This document shows positions 1 through 11,951 of a DNA stretch of 64,000 nt, piece after piece (the stretch's first letter is position 1; the number at the start of each line of letters is the position of its first letter). The position numbers and the translations under genes were made by a program. The stretch covers positions 249,001 through 313,000 of the forward strand of contig JAVYIG010000406.1 in assembly GCA_035222895.1 (NCBI GenBank), in the 5' to 3' direction. This DNA comes from Strongylocentrotus droebachiensis (Eukaryota > Echinodermata > Echinoidea > Camarodonta > Strongylocentrotidae). The notes below the pieces were generated by a model that saw nothing but the letters and a program-made list of their open reading frames with translations, searched no databases and was not told the origin of the DNA.

Positions 1-133
1 AACTCCACCCAACACCCCATTGAAGTCAATGGCTAGTGAAACATAGACTTAACTCCTTAAGGCCAAAGTGCTCAGTAACACAAAATGGAGTTAAGTCTAT
101 GTGTCACTGACCCCTCCATATACTTATACTCAC

Positions 134-3100
134 AATAACAGCATTGTCCCGGATGTCTACAGCATAACTGTCTTGCAAGGACTCAATCTTAGTTTTCATC
201 ACATCTGTCAAGCTATTCCCCTGAAAAATTGAAAAGCAAAAATGATTACATTTTTTTAACAACAATGCAACTACTGGCACTCTTATTATTATTTACTGAT
301 AAAAATATTGTACTTTTGTTACAGCCCTTTCTATCATTTATGTACTACAACTCCTACATCATGTAAGAGTCTTATTCATGTATTGTATGAACTTGCTCTT
401 TGTAAAGAACTAATTGAAGATGATAATGGTGATGATAATAATGATGATAATGATGATGATGAAAATGATGATTAATCGATGGTGATGATGACGATTGACT
501 GCATTCACATGACATTTATGTCAAAAACATTCAACAGTAGTTTTGATTTTTACGGTTTAATTTCATCTCTTCCTAAACATATTTTTATGCTAAATTTCAA
601 TTTTGTTAATAGAAATGTTTTTATAGCAATTGTTAAATCCTTTCTGAACTCTTTTTTTTCTCCATTCTCTCCTTTTTACCGTCTTGATCTTTCAACATAA
701 ATGTGTATTACTACATTTAAAACAAATAACTATGTTTTGCAATTTTCGATTTCATCTTACCAATGCTAAATAATTTCTGCAAACTTGACTTACACTATAT
801 ATTCTAGTTTTTGTATACATACATATTGATATTTATATAGCGCCTTTACATAAACATGCTCAAACTGCTTTACATTAATTAATATAAATAAAACAGTAAA
901 AATTGTATATGTTTATACCTCTCTATATTCTAAATTGAACATTTTCAGCCCACGAGTTTGTTTGTTTGAAGTGTGTTTTTGCAATAAACCAAACCAATTC
1001 AATTCAATTCATTTCAACTCGAGACCCGAATGTAAGAAAGCATGTCTCGGGTGACTGTAGCAGCATAACCTAAGATTAGGATCCCTAGGTAGAGCTTATA
1101 ATTAAATTTTGAAAATGAGTCCAAGAATAATCTGCTCCATCCTCTCAATCTCTCAAAACTTCATAAAATATCTAAAAACTCACCTCTTCTGTAAGCAACA
1201 TAATTGTAAAGCACTTTTGATATGGAAAATGCGCTATGTAAATATGTCATTATTATCCTCTAAAGTGGATGGTAATTGAAAAGTGAAATGATCTGATATA
1301 TTACCTGAACACCAAGCTGATGAAGGCCTTCTAGTAGTTTTCCCTCAGCTTTCAACAAATCAAGGAGCCTATCAAATAAATAATCATGATACATTCAGAA
1401 ATTTCAAGGAATTATGATATTGGCAATAAAACAAAAATTGGCTCCTGAATTTTCTCATTCCCACAGGCCTAATACATGGACGAACTGGTTTCCAACCGGT
1501 ATGGGTTAATTGACGTCTCACAATGACATCTCACGATGGAAACAGCATGGATCTTATAAACTTTTGAATAACTTACTCATGTACTTGTAACTTTATATAG
1601 ACCCAAGTATAGGAAAAGTCAGGTTGCAATATTTTTGAAGTATACTGTAACTCACAATCATCGCAACTTTGCAGCATTAAAGCCCCACTGCACTACTGGT
1701 AGCTACTTGCTCCCTCTATATCCTCTATATAACAAACAATATATAATCGGTGACCATTGGTCCCCCATGATCCTCTTTTTATTATGTTAAGTGAGAGCTG
1801 ATTTGATAAGATAACCACCTGTCAGTGACCTTGCAGGGTGGTCTAATCCCTCCTGTAAGCTAGTGCAGATGGGCTTTAATTAAATAACAAAGAACAAAAG
1901 AGAACTTGGGTACTTACATGAACGGATCTGCAACCTCTGTATCGATGACCAATCCGTTCACCATGATTATAGCATCTCCTTGATCAGCGTTATGGTTCAT
2001 GGCAAATAACTGAAGAAAAAAAAACACAAACGAAAAATGAGGGAACAACGTTACAAACATTTTATGCTTAAAGTCATATTAAAGCCTGTCTGTACTAGTT
2101 TGGCCCTGCAAGGTCACTGACAGGTAGTTATCTCATCAACTCAGCTCTCAATTAACATAAGTAAAGGAGGATCATGGGGTACCAACGGGCACCACTTAGA
2201 CATTGTTTTCTATATAGAGGGCGCAAGTAGCTATAAGTAGTGCAATGGGGCTTTATCAGAGAGGATGTTGTGGATAAAATAAAGGTAGGAGATACTTTCT
2301 AATCGTTTTAATTTACTACATGATAGTTGGTTCAGTCTGTAAAATGTGTGCCTGTTCAACGAAAGATTGGAGGTTCTAATCTCGCCAATATGGATAGCTG
2401 AATCATGTGTTGTATTAGCATGCCCTCCCCTGTTTCATTGATGCAGGCTATGTGAAAGTGATAAAACTCCGTCCCTCAGAAAGGATGTCAAATGAAGGCC
2501 CTGAGCATAGTAGACTCATCACCTATGCACATGAAGAATCCTCTGCACTACTGTAAATGCCCTTATTTCAGCAATTCAGCCTGTTCAAAACATGCATAAG
2601 AAGTCATGCTTATTTATTCACGGGTTTTAATATTCGCGGACACCGACTTTAGCGCGAAATCCGTGAAAAATTAAAGCTCCACAAATATTACCACGTTTAC
2701 AGTATTTGAATATGAGTAGGAGGTGTAGTGGTGCACTTGCACATCCCAATCAGTTACATCAAGAGGAGAGACTTGAACGTCACAGTCGTTCAGTTCACTT
2801 TTCTCATCCCAGGCACTGGTAACGCCAAATCAATAATGACCCTGTACCTGCCAACTTGTACAAGTTACCATGGAAACCAAACAGTTTCAAACTGACCTTC
2901 TGATTCTCCTTTATCTCCCTCGTGACCTCACTCTTGACCTGTGTCCTGATCAAAGAGCGAGCTAGAAGCGGGAAGTTCTGACTGATGTCTGTCAGCACCT
3001 GGAGGGCATCCTCAGGAGGGGTCGAAAGCACCCGCTGTGCTGCTTGGTATGCAATGTCTTGAGAAAGAAAGATAGGGGGCGTTTCACAAAACTTGTCATC

Positions 3101-6100
3101 AGTGACAAATAACAGATTTTGTTATAAGCTACTGAAATCCTTGCTTCTAATTGGTTATCAGCAGATTTGTCACTAATATTTGTAATTTGTCATTGAAAAA
3201 AGACTTTGTGAAACAGGCAATAAGTATAATTATGAATCATTGATTACCTAAGTTTGCTTATTTACTAAGAGAACTACAACGGCCTGAGTTATCTGTCTAC
3301 TGGAAAAATCTGTTTAAACATCTATAAAGATAATCTTAAATTGTTCAGTTACTATCCGAAACAATAATCACAAAATGTGTATTGGTGTTAATAAATAGCA
3401 AGTACCAAATGAATATGAAAGAAAATGCGTTATTGCTGAGAATTTAGCAATTTTTCGTTTAATTTGTGAAGGCTACAAAGGTTGTCTACCTGCTATATTG
3501 TCCCACGTGTTCATATCTGTGTTGGTAACTTGCAGGATTTTTTTTTTTTAACAAGTTATTTTTGCTATTATGCTTGAATTTGGCTGGCCCAAGCTATAAC
3601 ACACTAATAATGATCACACCACGATAAACATATTTCAATTGTTGGCAATATCATTCGACAACAAAGTTTTGTCAAGTGAGAGAGGAGGGGGGGGGGGGGG
3701 GGGAGTTGTCTTCCACATTTTATTGGGCTCACCTTGGAGTTGCCAAACTTTGAGGGGCTCCATTATGTTGGTGTTGTCCACCAGCTTTTGTTTGAACTGA
3801 GTCAATCCTTCTGTCAAATCAGGATGAAGTTCCCTATCACAAAAGAAAAGACAAGTCATGATTACAACTCACATTTTTGTCAATGCCATGATTTACAAAG
3901 AACATACATCATTTTCACATTTGTACCCTATTCAATGCCCCTCTCATAGTTACAGATGCTCTATCAAAGCTGCTGTAAGTTTGCCTTTTGCTCTTCACAT
4001 AATATGTTATAGATTGTATGTGCTTCTGGTCTACAGTATAAAAACATTTACATAGCCCTTAATATTTCTAAACACTTTACTATTATCACCTTGGATTTAG
4101 CCAAGCTACCATGATAAGGCAATCTGGTTTTTCATGAATTTCATCCTATCAGTCATTCAATTATATCACCTGGGTGGAGAGTGGCAAATGAAGATTCACG
4201 TCTTGCCAAAGGCATAAGAGTGCAGATGTGGAGTCCTTGTACATGCTTCAGCAGGTGATTATTTGGTTAGGCTTAGCAAAGTTATGAATATGGGATTCAA
4301 ACCCACAACCTCCAAGGGGAGCATTTCACAAAACTTGTCATCAGTGACAAATAACAGATTTTGTTCTAAGCTACTGAAATCCTTGCTTCTGATTGATTAT
4401 CACCAGATTTGTCACTGGTGTTTGTCATTTGTCATTGAAAAAAGGCTTTGTGAAACAGGTCCCAGGATACAACACCACTGGTTCACCAATGAGCCATACT
4501 CAGTTCGTTTACTAAAGACAGATCCCTAAAGTTCAATCAGCCTTTAATCCCTAAATTTCAACCAGGACCTCTAGTTAAAACAATTATTGCTCTACCATGG
4601 AGCCATCATGCCTTACTTGAGTATACCCAAGATAAAGCAATTTCATCTGGCCAATTTAGCCCTGGGGGGGGGGGGGGGGGGGAGGGGGGGGGGGGTTTCA
4701 CGAAGCCTTTTTACAATGACAAATGACGAAAATCAGTGACAACTCTGCTGATAACCAAGGATTTCAGTAGCTTATAACAAAAGCTGTTATTTGTCACTGA
4801 TGACAAGTTTTGTGAAACACCCCCCCCCCCCAGCAGGACATTAATTTTGCAACACCACAGTTCTTCCAATGTGCCTTAATACTCACATCAGTTTACTAAA
4901 GACGAATCCTTCAATTTCATCTGGCCCTTGATCCATCTCTGCCTCTGTCTTGGCTGATCCATCCTTGTTCTCCTCCTCGTTGACGGCCTTGTACTCTGTG
5001 CTCTTGATGGCCAGCTCCACACCGTAACCTGATAGACGAATTTGGGCCCCAGAAGACTCCTGTGAGAGAAGTTGGTGGAGATAAGGTAAAATGACATGCA
5101 GGCAACGAAAAAAATACACGGTGGCGACGGGCGATTCGCCCCCTAAACCTCTGAATTCGCCACGGTAAAAATCAAGACGAGGGCGAAAAAAAATCAATAT
5201 ATCTTGAAAAATCGCCCCCGCCATGAATTGATATTCCCTAGGAATTAATAAATCAATTTATTGATGTGTCTGAGTGAAATCTCCGTTCCAACTACCAACT
5301 CCAAAACTAGAAACTTCCATCAACATTTTAAAAGTTTTGTGAGTTGCAGCGGATCGGCGGTCGTACCTACTGTAGCTAGATCTACAGCGGTATCCGCCTG
5401 CGCCTAAGCTCCCGGCGGCCGGACAAGCCACCGGCCCTGATGGAAATACAGAGTAGTTTCGTGCACAGCATGAATGCATACGCAGTTCGCACATGTTCAC
5501 AATACTAGCTCAGCTCCAACGCGCGCCCGCACGCTCCTAGTATGAAGCAAATAAGTATTTGTGAGTGACGAGAGCTGAACTGCTAGCGACCAAATTGGTA
5601 CGTAATATGTTTATTTAGTCTTTTTTCTGGCCCTAATTTTTATCATGGACAATGCAATCCCATTAAAAAAAATGTTATTCCGTCTAAAATTGTGTTATTT
5701 ATAAGTTAAAACCATTAAATGCGAGTATATTTTTTACTGTTGTCCCACATACTGATATATTTGTTGTAACGAAACGTGCAAAATCAATGCCGGATTTGTC
5801 CCTGTAAAATCGGTATAAAGCAAGTTTCGTAGACAGAAATTGAATTTTGTTATAAAAAAAACGTAAATAAATATATAAAGGATGTTCCTACTCCTCAGAA
5901 TTTTTAATACAACTGTTTAATTAAATTAAATTATTTATATACGATCGATGCCAGGCCCAATTGTCATGAGTGATGGCATCAATTTCTGTCTTCGAAATGA
6001 AACTAGCTTTGGCTTGGCCTTTAGAATTAGAGTCTATAAAAAAAAAAATAAGGCCATGATTTTGCATGTTTCGGCATAACAAATACATCGGTATGTAGGA

Positions 6101-9100
6101 CCACAGTAAAAATATTTACTCACATTTAATGGTTAGACCTATAAATAACACAATTTTAAAGGGAGTTAGTCTACTTTTTTTTAATGGGATTGCATTGTCC
6201 ATGATAACAATTAAATTTGGGACAGAAAAAAAGACTAAATAACATATTACCTACCAATTTGGTTGCTAGTATTATGATGGCTAAGGAAAAACACAACTTA
6301 TTATTACAGCTTACAATATGGCTTTAAGAAAGTAGCCCCTTAGTTTTTTTTAGGCAATGGGGAAAAGTAGCCCCCATAAAAAAATTAATTCCTAGCCTGC
6401 GTGTCAGTGATAATATTTTCTTAGGATATGAAAAACAAACAGTTAAACAAAACACTCCTTTTGACAAGTTTTAGTTACATGTAATATGTAAATCATAAAG
6501 CCACACGTTTAACACAAAGTGAATAAATCATGGGTATCTGAATGTCTGCAATACTCTACATGACATATGTACGCTACAATTGTATCTATATTTGCCTTTG
6601 CTTGGAATTTAATTAGGTAAAACAGTGTTTTAAAAAAATACATCCTTTAAAAAAAAAAAGCCCCCCTGAGCTCCAAAATAGCCACCGCAAAATAATTAAG
6701 GGGGGCTATTTTTTTAAGGGAAAATCTGAAAAGAGCCCTCGTAAAAAAAAAAGTAATTTTTTGGTTGCATGCAGGGGTAAATAATGAGCACTAAAAAAAT
6801 CAGTACATGGTGAAGACATCTGGGTTAGAGCACAGATCAGGACATATGGGGCCCAATAAATGCAAATCATGTTCATACATTCCAAATGCTAAAAGCGTCG
6901 CTCCTTACATTGTGATGATTAGACACAAAGCTATTAAGCATCCACCAGTTACCACAAATTAAAACAGCTCTGGTACTACTCTCTTACCATTTGGTAATGT
7001 CTAAAGACGTACTGGATGTCCCCTGAGCTGGCCTTCTTGGCAAGTACTTTGTGAAAGTCCCCCACATTTGACCGGTAATTACTGATATCACCATACAAGA
7101 CTGCTACCACCGATCCATTGACTGACCGCTTGTACTGATGGTCCACGCTGAAGATGTTGGGTTTAGGTCTGCAAGTGAGGCAAAAAAAAAAATTAACAAA
7201 TGAAAAATATCTCAGAATCAATGGTGAATATTAACTCCATAGAAAAGATAGAGATTGTATTTTCCATTATTGTTGTCAAATTAGAATATATATAAGTTGA
7301 CAAAGTCACTTCAATGAGAGAATTGGAAAACTAAGATTACATTTTGAAAGTTGATACAGATGTATTGTAAGAAGTCCATGGCCCTTTACGTACTTAACCT
7401 CAGAAATTTCATCTTCAAGGCATTATTAGGTTGAACATTACTTCTGTTATGGCTTTTTAAAGATAATATAACATCTAGACATTTATTACACTGTAATTTT
7501 ACCATTAACCCTCTGACATTTTATCTATGATTTTTCACCTCTTTGTCATATCTGCTTCTGGATTTTCAAGCTCAGGAATTGTTGTCACTGGACATTTCTA
7601 CCTCTGACTTTTTTTTACTTCCGAGGTTTTTACCCCAGGCACTTTACCTTTGGCTCATCAAACTGAAACTTAATGCTACCAAATATACGGGAAATCACGA
7701 ATTGGAAGTAAACTCACCTATCACCCACATCTGCTATAAGTTGATCCAGTTTGTCAAGTGAGCAGGACAATTCCCCATGCACGTCAACAAAAGTAGCACA
7801 ATTTTTTGGTACATGGTGACTCCGAGCAATCTGAAATGGTAGAAGCAAAAGAAGTATTAATCAAATACAAATACAATCATTTATGTTCCACTAAAACAAA
7901 AATACACACCCCCCCCCCCCAAAGAAATAACACATATAGAAATTAATGACAAGTCCTTAAAGATACTATGTCCCTTTTGCAGCCAACCTCAAATTCTGTA
8001 GAACTTTGCAGTAATTATGAATATGTCATGTATATCCTATCTGTGAAATTTAAACGTTAGCAGTGTCCTTATATTCAAATTATGCAAGGAAACCCGTTTA
8101 CTTGCTAGACTTCACCGTCAGACACTATTGTCAGTATTGAGTGACTGACTGGCTTTTTCTTCTTCTTTGGTAATAACATACATAAATGAGCTGTAAAGGA
8201 TTTGTCTACTACAATAATCCACTTCTTGTAATGGCCAAAATTAAACTGATTGAATCTTTGCGCAGCATAAAACATACAACCATGCGGTAAAATGGTCTGA
8301 AAATCAAGACTATTACTTATTGGCTCTATAGCTCCTAAGTCGATTTGACAACTAATAGTCGTTATTTTCCCACTTAAAGACATTTTCAAGCCCCCATTTT
8401 TTTAAGGGTAGTTCTAAATTAGTATTATCTTTCAATTGCCGTTGGAATTTAACCTTTTCATTTTTTGGCCTGCAAATGGGACATAGTACCTTTAATATGA
8501 ATTAAAGTGGTGAGATAATAGAACGATCGCGCCTGCATTATGCAATTCGATATGATGAAAACTTGAGGTTGGGACATTATTTATAGGCAGGGTGGAACAT
8601 TAGCAGGCCCCCAAAAAATGAAATCCTCTGAATATAATCAACATTTTGAAGTAAATACAGAAGTAAATACAGAATGAGAAAGTATCTATAATAATAAACA
8701 TGAACATAAAATGACATTAAGGATGGAAAGGAAGAGAAGAGCCTTTAAAGGAAAAGCAAATGTTTTGACTCATGCTTCAAGGAGATATTGCTACACATGC
8801 AAGCATTTAACAAAACAATGTTTCTTTTTAAAACATCATATTGTTTGCTTGCTCACAATCTAACAAGTTAAAAACTTGTTGATATATGACTGAGGAAAGC
8901 AAATCTGCAACAACAACATGTCTCTATGATCTTTGGAAACTGTTACTAAGAATGTAATCAGAGGGTTGGAACCTCCTGTAGGTTCCAGAATGCTGTAAAC
9001 CATATAGCAGCATGATTTTTTACTTGCACGTCACTGTTTTACTGTATATATAGAAATTGTACACCCTTTTGTTGTCTGCACCTTCACCTGCTGTCACAAC

Positions 9101-10134
9101 ACATCCCATCCCAGTATAGCTTGGAAAAGCTGCTTCAGGGATTACCTCATCAAGTATCAAGTTAGCTTACCTGGTGGTACATCTCAATTTTTGGAGCGTA
9201 GGCGTGAATCGAGAGAGCCCACTTCAACAGATCTTGCTCCATGACAGACAACTGACGAGAAGCCATTTTGAGAGTAAAATGATACAAGGCTTCATCATGA
9301 CCTGACAAGGAATCATTTCAATGAAATCATCATAAATAAGAGGTTTGACAGTTATTTAACCCATTACCATAATTACCCACACAAAGCTTAAGCCCAAGAT
9401 ATTTCAGGAAGAAGCCTGATAAGAACACAACTACAAAATGTTGTCATAGAAAAGGAAAACCGGTAGGATAAAGCGAAGTGGAAACTTTTAAAGAAAAATA
9501 TTCATCATATATTACATGAAATTGTTAAGAGTCAATGCCTCCATTGTCTTCCTGTAAGTCTTCAACATAATTTTCTTATTTTACTCAAAGTATCACTAAC
9601 TCTATTTCTCTTATTCCAATCTTTTTTTTTAAAGAATCAAATTGATGTCAGAGAGGACTCCCTGCCACTCCATTCTAACTCTCAAAAAATGGTTTTAAAC
9701 ATATAAATTAAACAATGTAGATGCAGGCATTTTCTGGGAAACTGGGCAGCATCTGACAAAACAGTCATAAATATAAGTTTACTGACTACCCATTGAAGCA
9801 CATGCATTGGAATTTACATACATTTTGATGGGATGTGACCATAAAAGTTGCCTGACGAACTTGTACATATGACAGTTAAATAAAAAATTACGCTAATATT
9901 GGAATAAACAGACAACAATAACTCACTGAAATCCTCCTTGTAAGCAGCTACGTGCTCCAGAAAATTCCAGAAGGCTGCATCACTCTTTTCTGCGATGAAT
10001 TCACTGGCTTCCATGGCGACAGAATGCCTCATCCATTTTGTCTCCAGGGTGGTGGTAATAGGCCTGGACTTTGATGCAGCGAACGAGCAGTGGACTGACC
10101 ACAGGAATATGAGGAACTTTAATAAGCTATCCAT
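134..10134 (-). CDS. UGGT1: UDP-glucose:glycoprotein glucosyltransferase, exons 1-10, left copy (partial)
   Basis: ER-lumen folding sensor that re-glucosylates misfolded N-glycoproteins for calnexin/calreticulin. Coding exons (minus): 9927-10134, 9171-9301, 7718-7830, 6988-7168, 4887-5059, 3733-3833, 2897-3057, 1918-2009, 1305-1368, 134-220. They join in frame to 437 codons without a stop. Residues 1-20 look like a signal peptide (hydrophobic, ending HCSFA). Conserved family stretches include EASEFIAE, FWNFLEH, YVFRHYQ, LSGYGVELAIKSTEYKA, LKVWQLQ, DISQNFP, EGLHQLG and YAVDIR. This is the thioredoxin-like sensor region; the C-terminal glucosyltransferase domain lies beyond base 1. The ATG follows a CAG acceptor three bases away, so an upstream noncoding exon is expected. 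UGGT1 against UGGT2 cannot be separated; invertebrates usually have one. It differs from the right copy at I9L, L11V and M35T in exon 1. Confidence 0.93.
410..475. repeat. GAT/AAT microsatellite
   Basis: Imperfect run of GATGAT and AATGAT units at the left junction of the left-only retroelement block. The right arm keeps only its beginning (60993-61015). Confidence 0.8.
442..1240. mobile_element. Left-only retroelement-derived block in UGGT intron 9
   Basis: Absent from the right arm, where the GAT-rich flank joins directly to the matching sequence (around 60977-61000). Contains an AATAAACC run followed by AATTC repeats near 981-1015, a typical LINE 3' tail, and two stretches with the GCGC-TTTACAT or GCGCTATGTAAAT tail motif (838-880 and 1229-1245). 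It looks like one or more truncated retroelement 3' ends inserted in a GAT microsatellite. No coding capacity recognised. Confidence 0.6.
1681..1875. mobile_element. TTAA-flanked MITE, family A (left-only copy)
   Basis: About 195 bp bounded by TTAA on both sides (1677-1680 and 1876-1879), with inverted ends AGCCCCACTGCACTA / TAGTGCAGATGGGCT. Another copy is at 2083-2251. The right arm has a different element at this same TTAA (60149-60539). TTAA target duplications are typical of piggyBac-type elements; no transposase is present. Confidence 0.7.
2083..2251. mobile_element. TTAA MITE, family A, second copy (left)
   Basis: Same family as 1681-1875, sharing internal stretches such as GGTCACTGACAGGTAGTT and GGATCATGGGG in reverse order. 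Present in both arms (right 59766-59944), so it predates their divergence. Its right TTAA is degraded to TTTA. Confidence 0.65.
2325..2560 (+). mobile_element. tRNA-derived SINE (left)
   Basis: Pol III promoter-like boxes: A-box-like TGGTTCAGTCTG at about 2328 and B-box-like GGTTCTAATCTC about 45 bases on, followed by a non-tRNA body. Mirror copy at 59461-59696. Confidence 0.55.
3081..3214. mobile_element. GTTTCAC hairpin MITE, copy 1 (left, UGGT intron 6)
   Basis: About 135-145 bp near-palindromic element: one end GTTTCACAAAACTTGTCATC, the other CATTGAAAAAAGRCTTTGTGAAAC, with CAGTGACAAATAACAG-type subterminal motifs and a centre TGAAATCCTTGCTTCTRATTG. Mirror copy 58808-58940. The same family recurs at least six times in the window. 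Confidence 0.75.
4085..4320 (-). mobile_element. SINE body with B box (left)
   Basis: Mirror of 57656-57915 in UGGT intron 5. Confidence 0.55.
4322..4456. mobile_element. GTTTCAC hairpin MITE, copy 2 (left, UGGT intron 5)
   Basis: Same family as 3081-3214, inserted into an older SINE-like segment. Mirror 57529-57655. Confidence 0.75.
4466..4540 (-). pseudogene. Fossil duplicate of UGGT exon 5 3' end (left)
   Basis: Matches, with several differences, the end of exon 5 plus its donor and the following intron (4830-4912): shared TTTACTAAAGAC, ACAACACCAC and CCAATG blocks in the same order and spacing. A further matching piece, AATTTCATCTGGCC, lies at 4638-4652, separated by a tRNA-like insert. 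Noncoding relic; mirror 57445-57520. Confidence 0.6.
4695..4818. mobile_element. GTTTCAC hairpin MITE, copy 3 (left), bounded by poly-G and poly-C
   Basis: Same family in the reverse sense. A run of about 30 G lies on one side and C on the other, so the G/C tracts act as part of the inverted structure. Mirror 57166-57289. Confidence 0.75.
5582..6269. mobile_element. Foldback element ~690 bp (left, UGGT intron 4)
   Basis: Ends are inverted repeats of nearly 300 bp: CTAGCGACCAAATTGGTA at the start and TACCAATTTGGTTGCTAG at the end, with GACAATGCAATCCCATTAAA matched in reverse near 6183-6202. Short unique centre; no coding. Mirror 55705-56403. Confidence 0.8.
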
Positions 10135-10152
10135 CTCCTGTAGAAAGAAAGA

Positions 10153-10166
10153 AAGAAAGAGTGAAA

Positions 10167-10201
<35 letters not shown>

Positions 10202-10203
10202 GG
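10153..10203. repeat. GA microsatellite with G run
   Basis: AAAG repeats, then GA repeats, then 13 G, directly upstream of UGGT coding exon 1. On the coding strand this forms the pyrimidine tract of the acceptor. Mirror at 51760-51827 with different lengths. Confidence 0.85.
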
Positions 10204-10370
10204 AAGAGATTATGCAAAATTATGGCCTAAGTCTAAGTAAGGTGACTACAAAATTTAACAACTTTTGAGACATTAGGCATTAGCCTATAGTATTATAAAA
10301 GTTTCTGTCTAAGAATCATGTTTGATTAGAAAAATTAGTGTAAAAGTGAGCAGTTGCACAGTTGACTGTA

Positions 10371-11007
10371 TGGTGGTGTGACCAAAGTTCGCGCTTGACC
10401 TAAGTTCGCTATCTCAAAAAATCAGTAAGATTTCGAAAATCTGATATCACCAATGGAAAGAGGAACTTAAAATTACCCAGATATGAAATTCTCTTTGAAA
10501 TTGTGTACGAAATTGTGAAAATATTGACAAAAGATCGGCAAATTTTGCAACCTTTTGCGTATGTTCAGAAAAATTATCAATTTACCGATAAGGGTCTGAA
10601 AATCTTCAATTTGAGAGCAGATTTCCTCAAAATTGTAAGTAAAAATGGTACCAACTGATTGTATGATGTCTTGCCTTGCAAATTATGATATTACCTTATT
10701 TTTGATGCATCACATTTTTCGATAAATCAACTGTAAACCCCCGTGCGTGAAGTAAGGTCTCGTTGTTTTTATGACCTTTTTAGATTCAGCGCGCCGCACG
10801 ATCGGACATCGAATTTTTAGATCGCGATATCTCTGAAATCCTTCCACCATAATTTTTTTTAGTTGAACCAATCTGTAGCAAAAAATTTGCTGTCCATTTG
10901 GTAATCATTGAAATAAATAAATTTGTGTAGAATATGAGAAATCATAGATCGAATATCACATTTTGTAATGTGGTCTAAAATGTCCGCGAACTTTGGTCAC
11001 CCCTTCA
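10371..11007. mobile_element. Left-only ~637 bp TIR element with TA flanks
   Basis: Inverted ends GTGACCAAAGTTCGCG / CGCGAACTTTGGTCAC. TA lies outside each end (10369-10370 and 11008-11009). The right arm (about 51600-51625) lacks it. TA flanks suggest a Tc1/mariner-type nonautonomous element, but the internal sequence has no recognisable transposase. Confidence 0.7.
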
Positions 11008-11487
11008 TACTACTCACTACTCAAATTAAGTGGCTTGGAAGTGACACAACTCTAATAAAGTGTTTATTTGTAATAACCTTTATCTATTTCCTGGAGTAAG
11101 GGGGGAGGGGGGGGGGCTCAGGGAATTGGCTTGAGTCTAGTAATCCTATCATCACTCATCACACAGAATTCAGGAATTTTCACTCGAGTGGATTTTGGTA
11201 GGCAGGGATAACTCATCGGACGATCAGTTCCGTACTGTACCAAACTTACATTGCAATGCTTTGCATGTTCAGAGAAAGTGAACAAGCCGGATAACAATAT
11301 CTCCAAGCTTTTAAAAGTGTTATCTGTTAATAACTGCTATGCATGAATTGCAATGCCGTACAATCATGCCATAGCTCATCCCCAAAACGTCATGATTGTC
11401 ATTCTATTTGTATTGTTGGATCAAATTCAAAACAAACACACAAATCAATGCAATGGATGAACAATTGAATCTGCAACAGCCATCAGC

Positions 11488-11951
11488 AGTAGGGGCGCTG
11501 GTCCGAGAATAAGGATCGTCTTCATAAACAAGGATCGTCTTCTTTAACAAGGACTGATGCGTCCTCAAAAATAAGGACCGTCTGCATTTTTGCAGACGTT
11601 TCATATTTTTGATCGGCGCATTGGCGATGCTAAAAACAGACTCTGCAATGATTTTCTTGATGCATTTTACATTGACTTTGTACAGAGACTTTCACATTAT
11701 GAGCAATAAATCCTTGGGAAGACGGACAACCCATAAAAGTAGACGGTGAACTAGGGTTATTTTTCCCCGGGGAATCCATTTTTGGCATCACCAGCGGGCC
11801 GTTCTGTAACATGAAACCCCCAGAGCGCCGATGAAAAAAACGTCCTCGAAAATGCAGACAACCCTTATTTTTGAGGACACATTTTGTCCTTGTTTATGAG
11901 GATATCCTTGTTTATGAGGACGATCCTCATTCTCGGACCAGCGCCCCTACT
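11488..11951. mobile_element. Left-only ~464 bp foldback element
   Basis: Inverted ends AGTAGGGGCGCTGGTCCGAG / CTCGGACCAGCGCCCCTACT. The subterminal region has several repeats of AACAAGGATCGTCTTC and TTGTTTATGAGGA type and a second inverted pair (GACCGTCTGCATTTTTGCAG). Not in the right arm. The target duplication is unclear (about 6-9 bp ending ATCAGC). Confidence 0.75.

Noticed and set aside
5258-5500. 80-residue frame next to UGGT exon 5, conserved in both arms
   Set aside because: It is in an intron beside a foldback element; conservation between arms is general here and no family is recognised.
8105-8389. 94-residue conserved frame in UGGT intron 2 (mirror 53579-53863)
   Set aside because: Identical or nearly so in both arms like the surrounding intron; the flanking ATAGTACCTTTAATATG / CATAGTATCTTTAAGG bases suggest an inverted-repeat element rather than a gene. 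No recognised protein.
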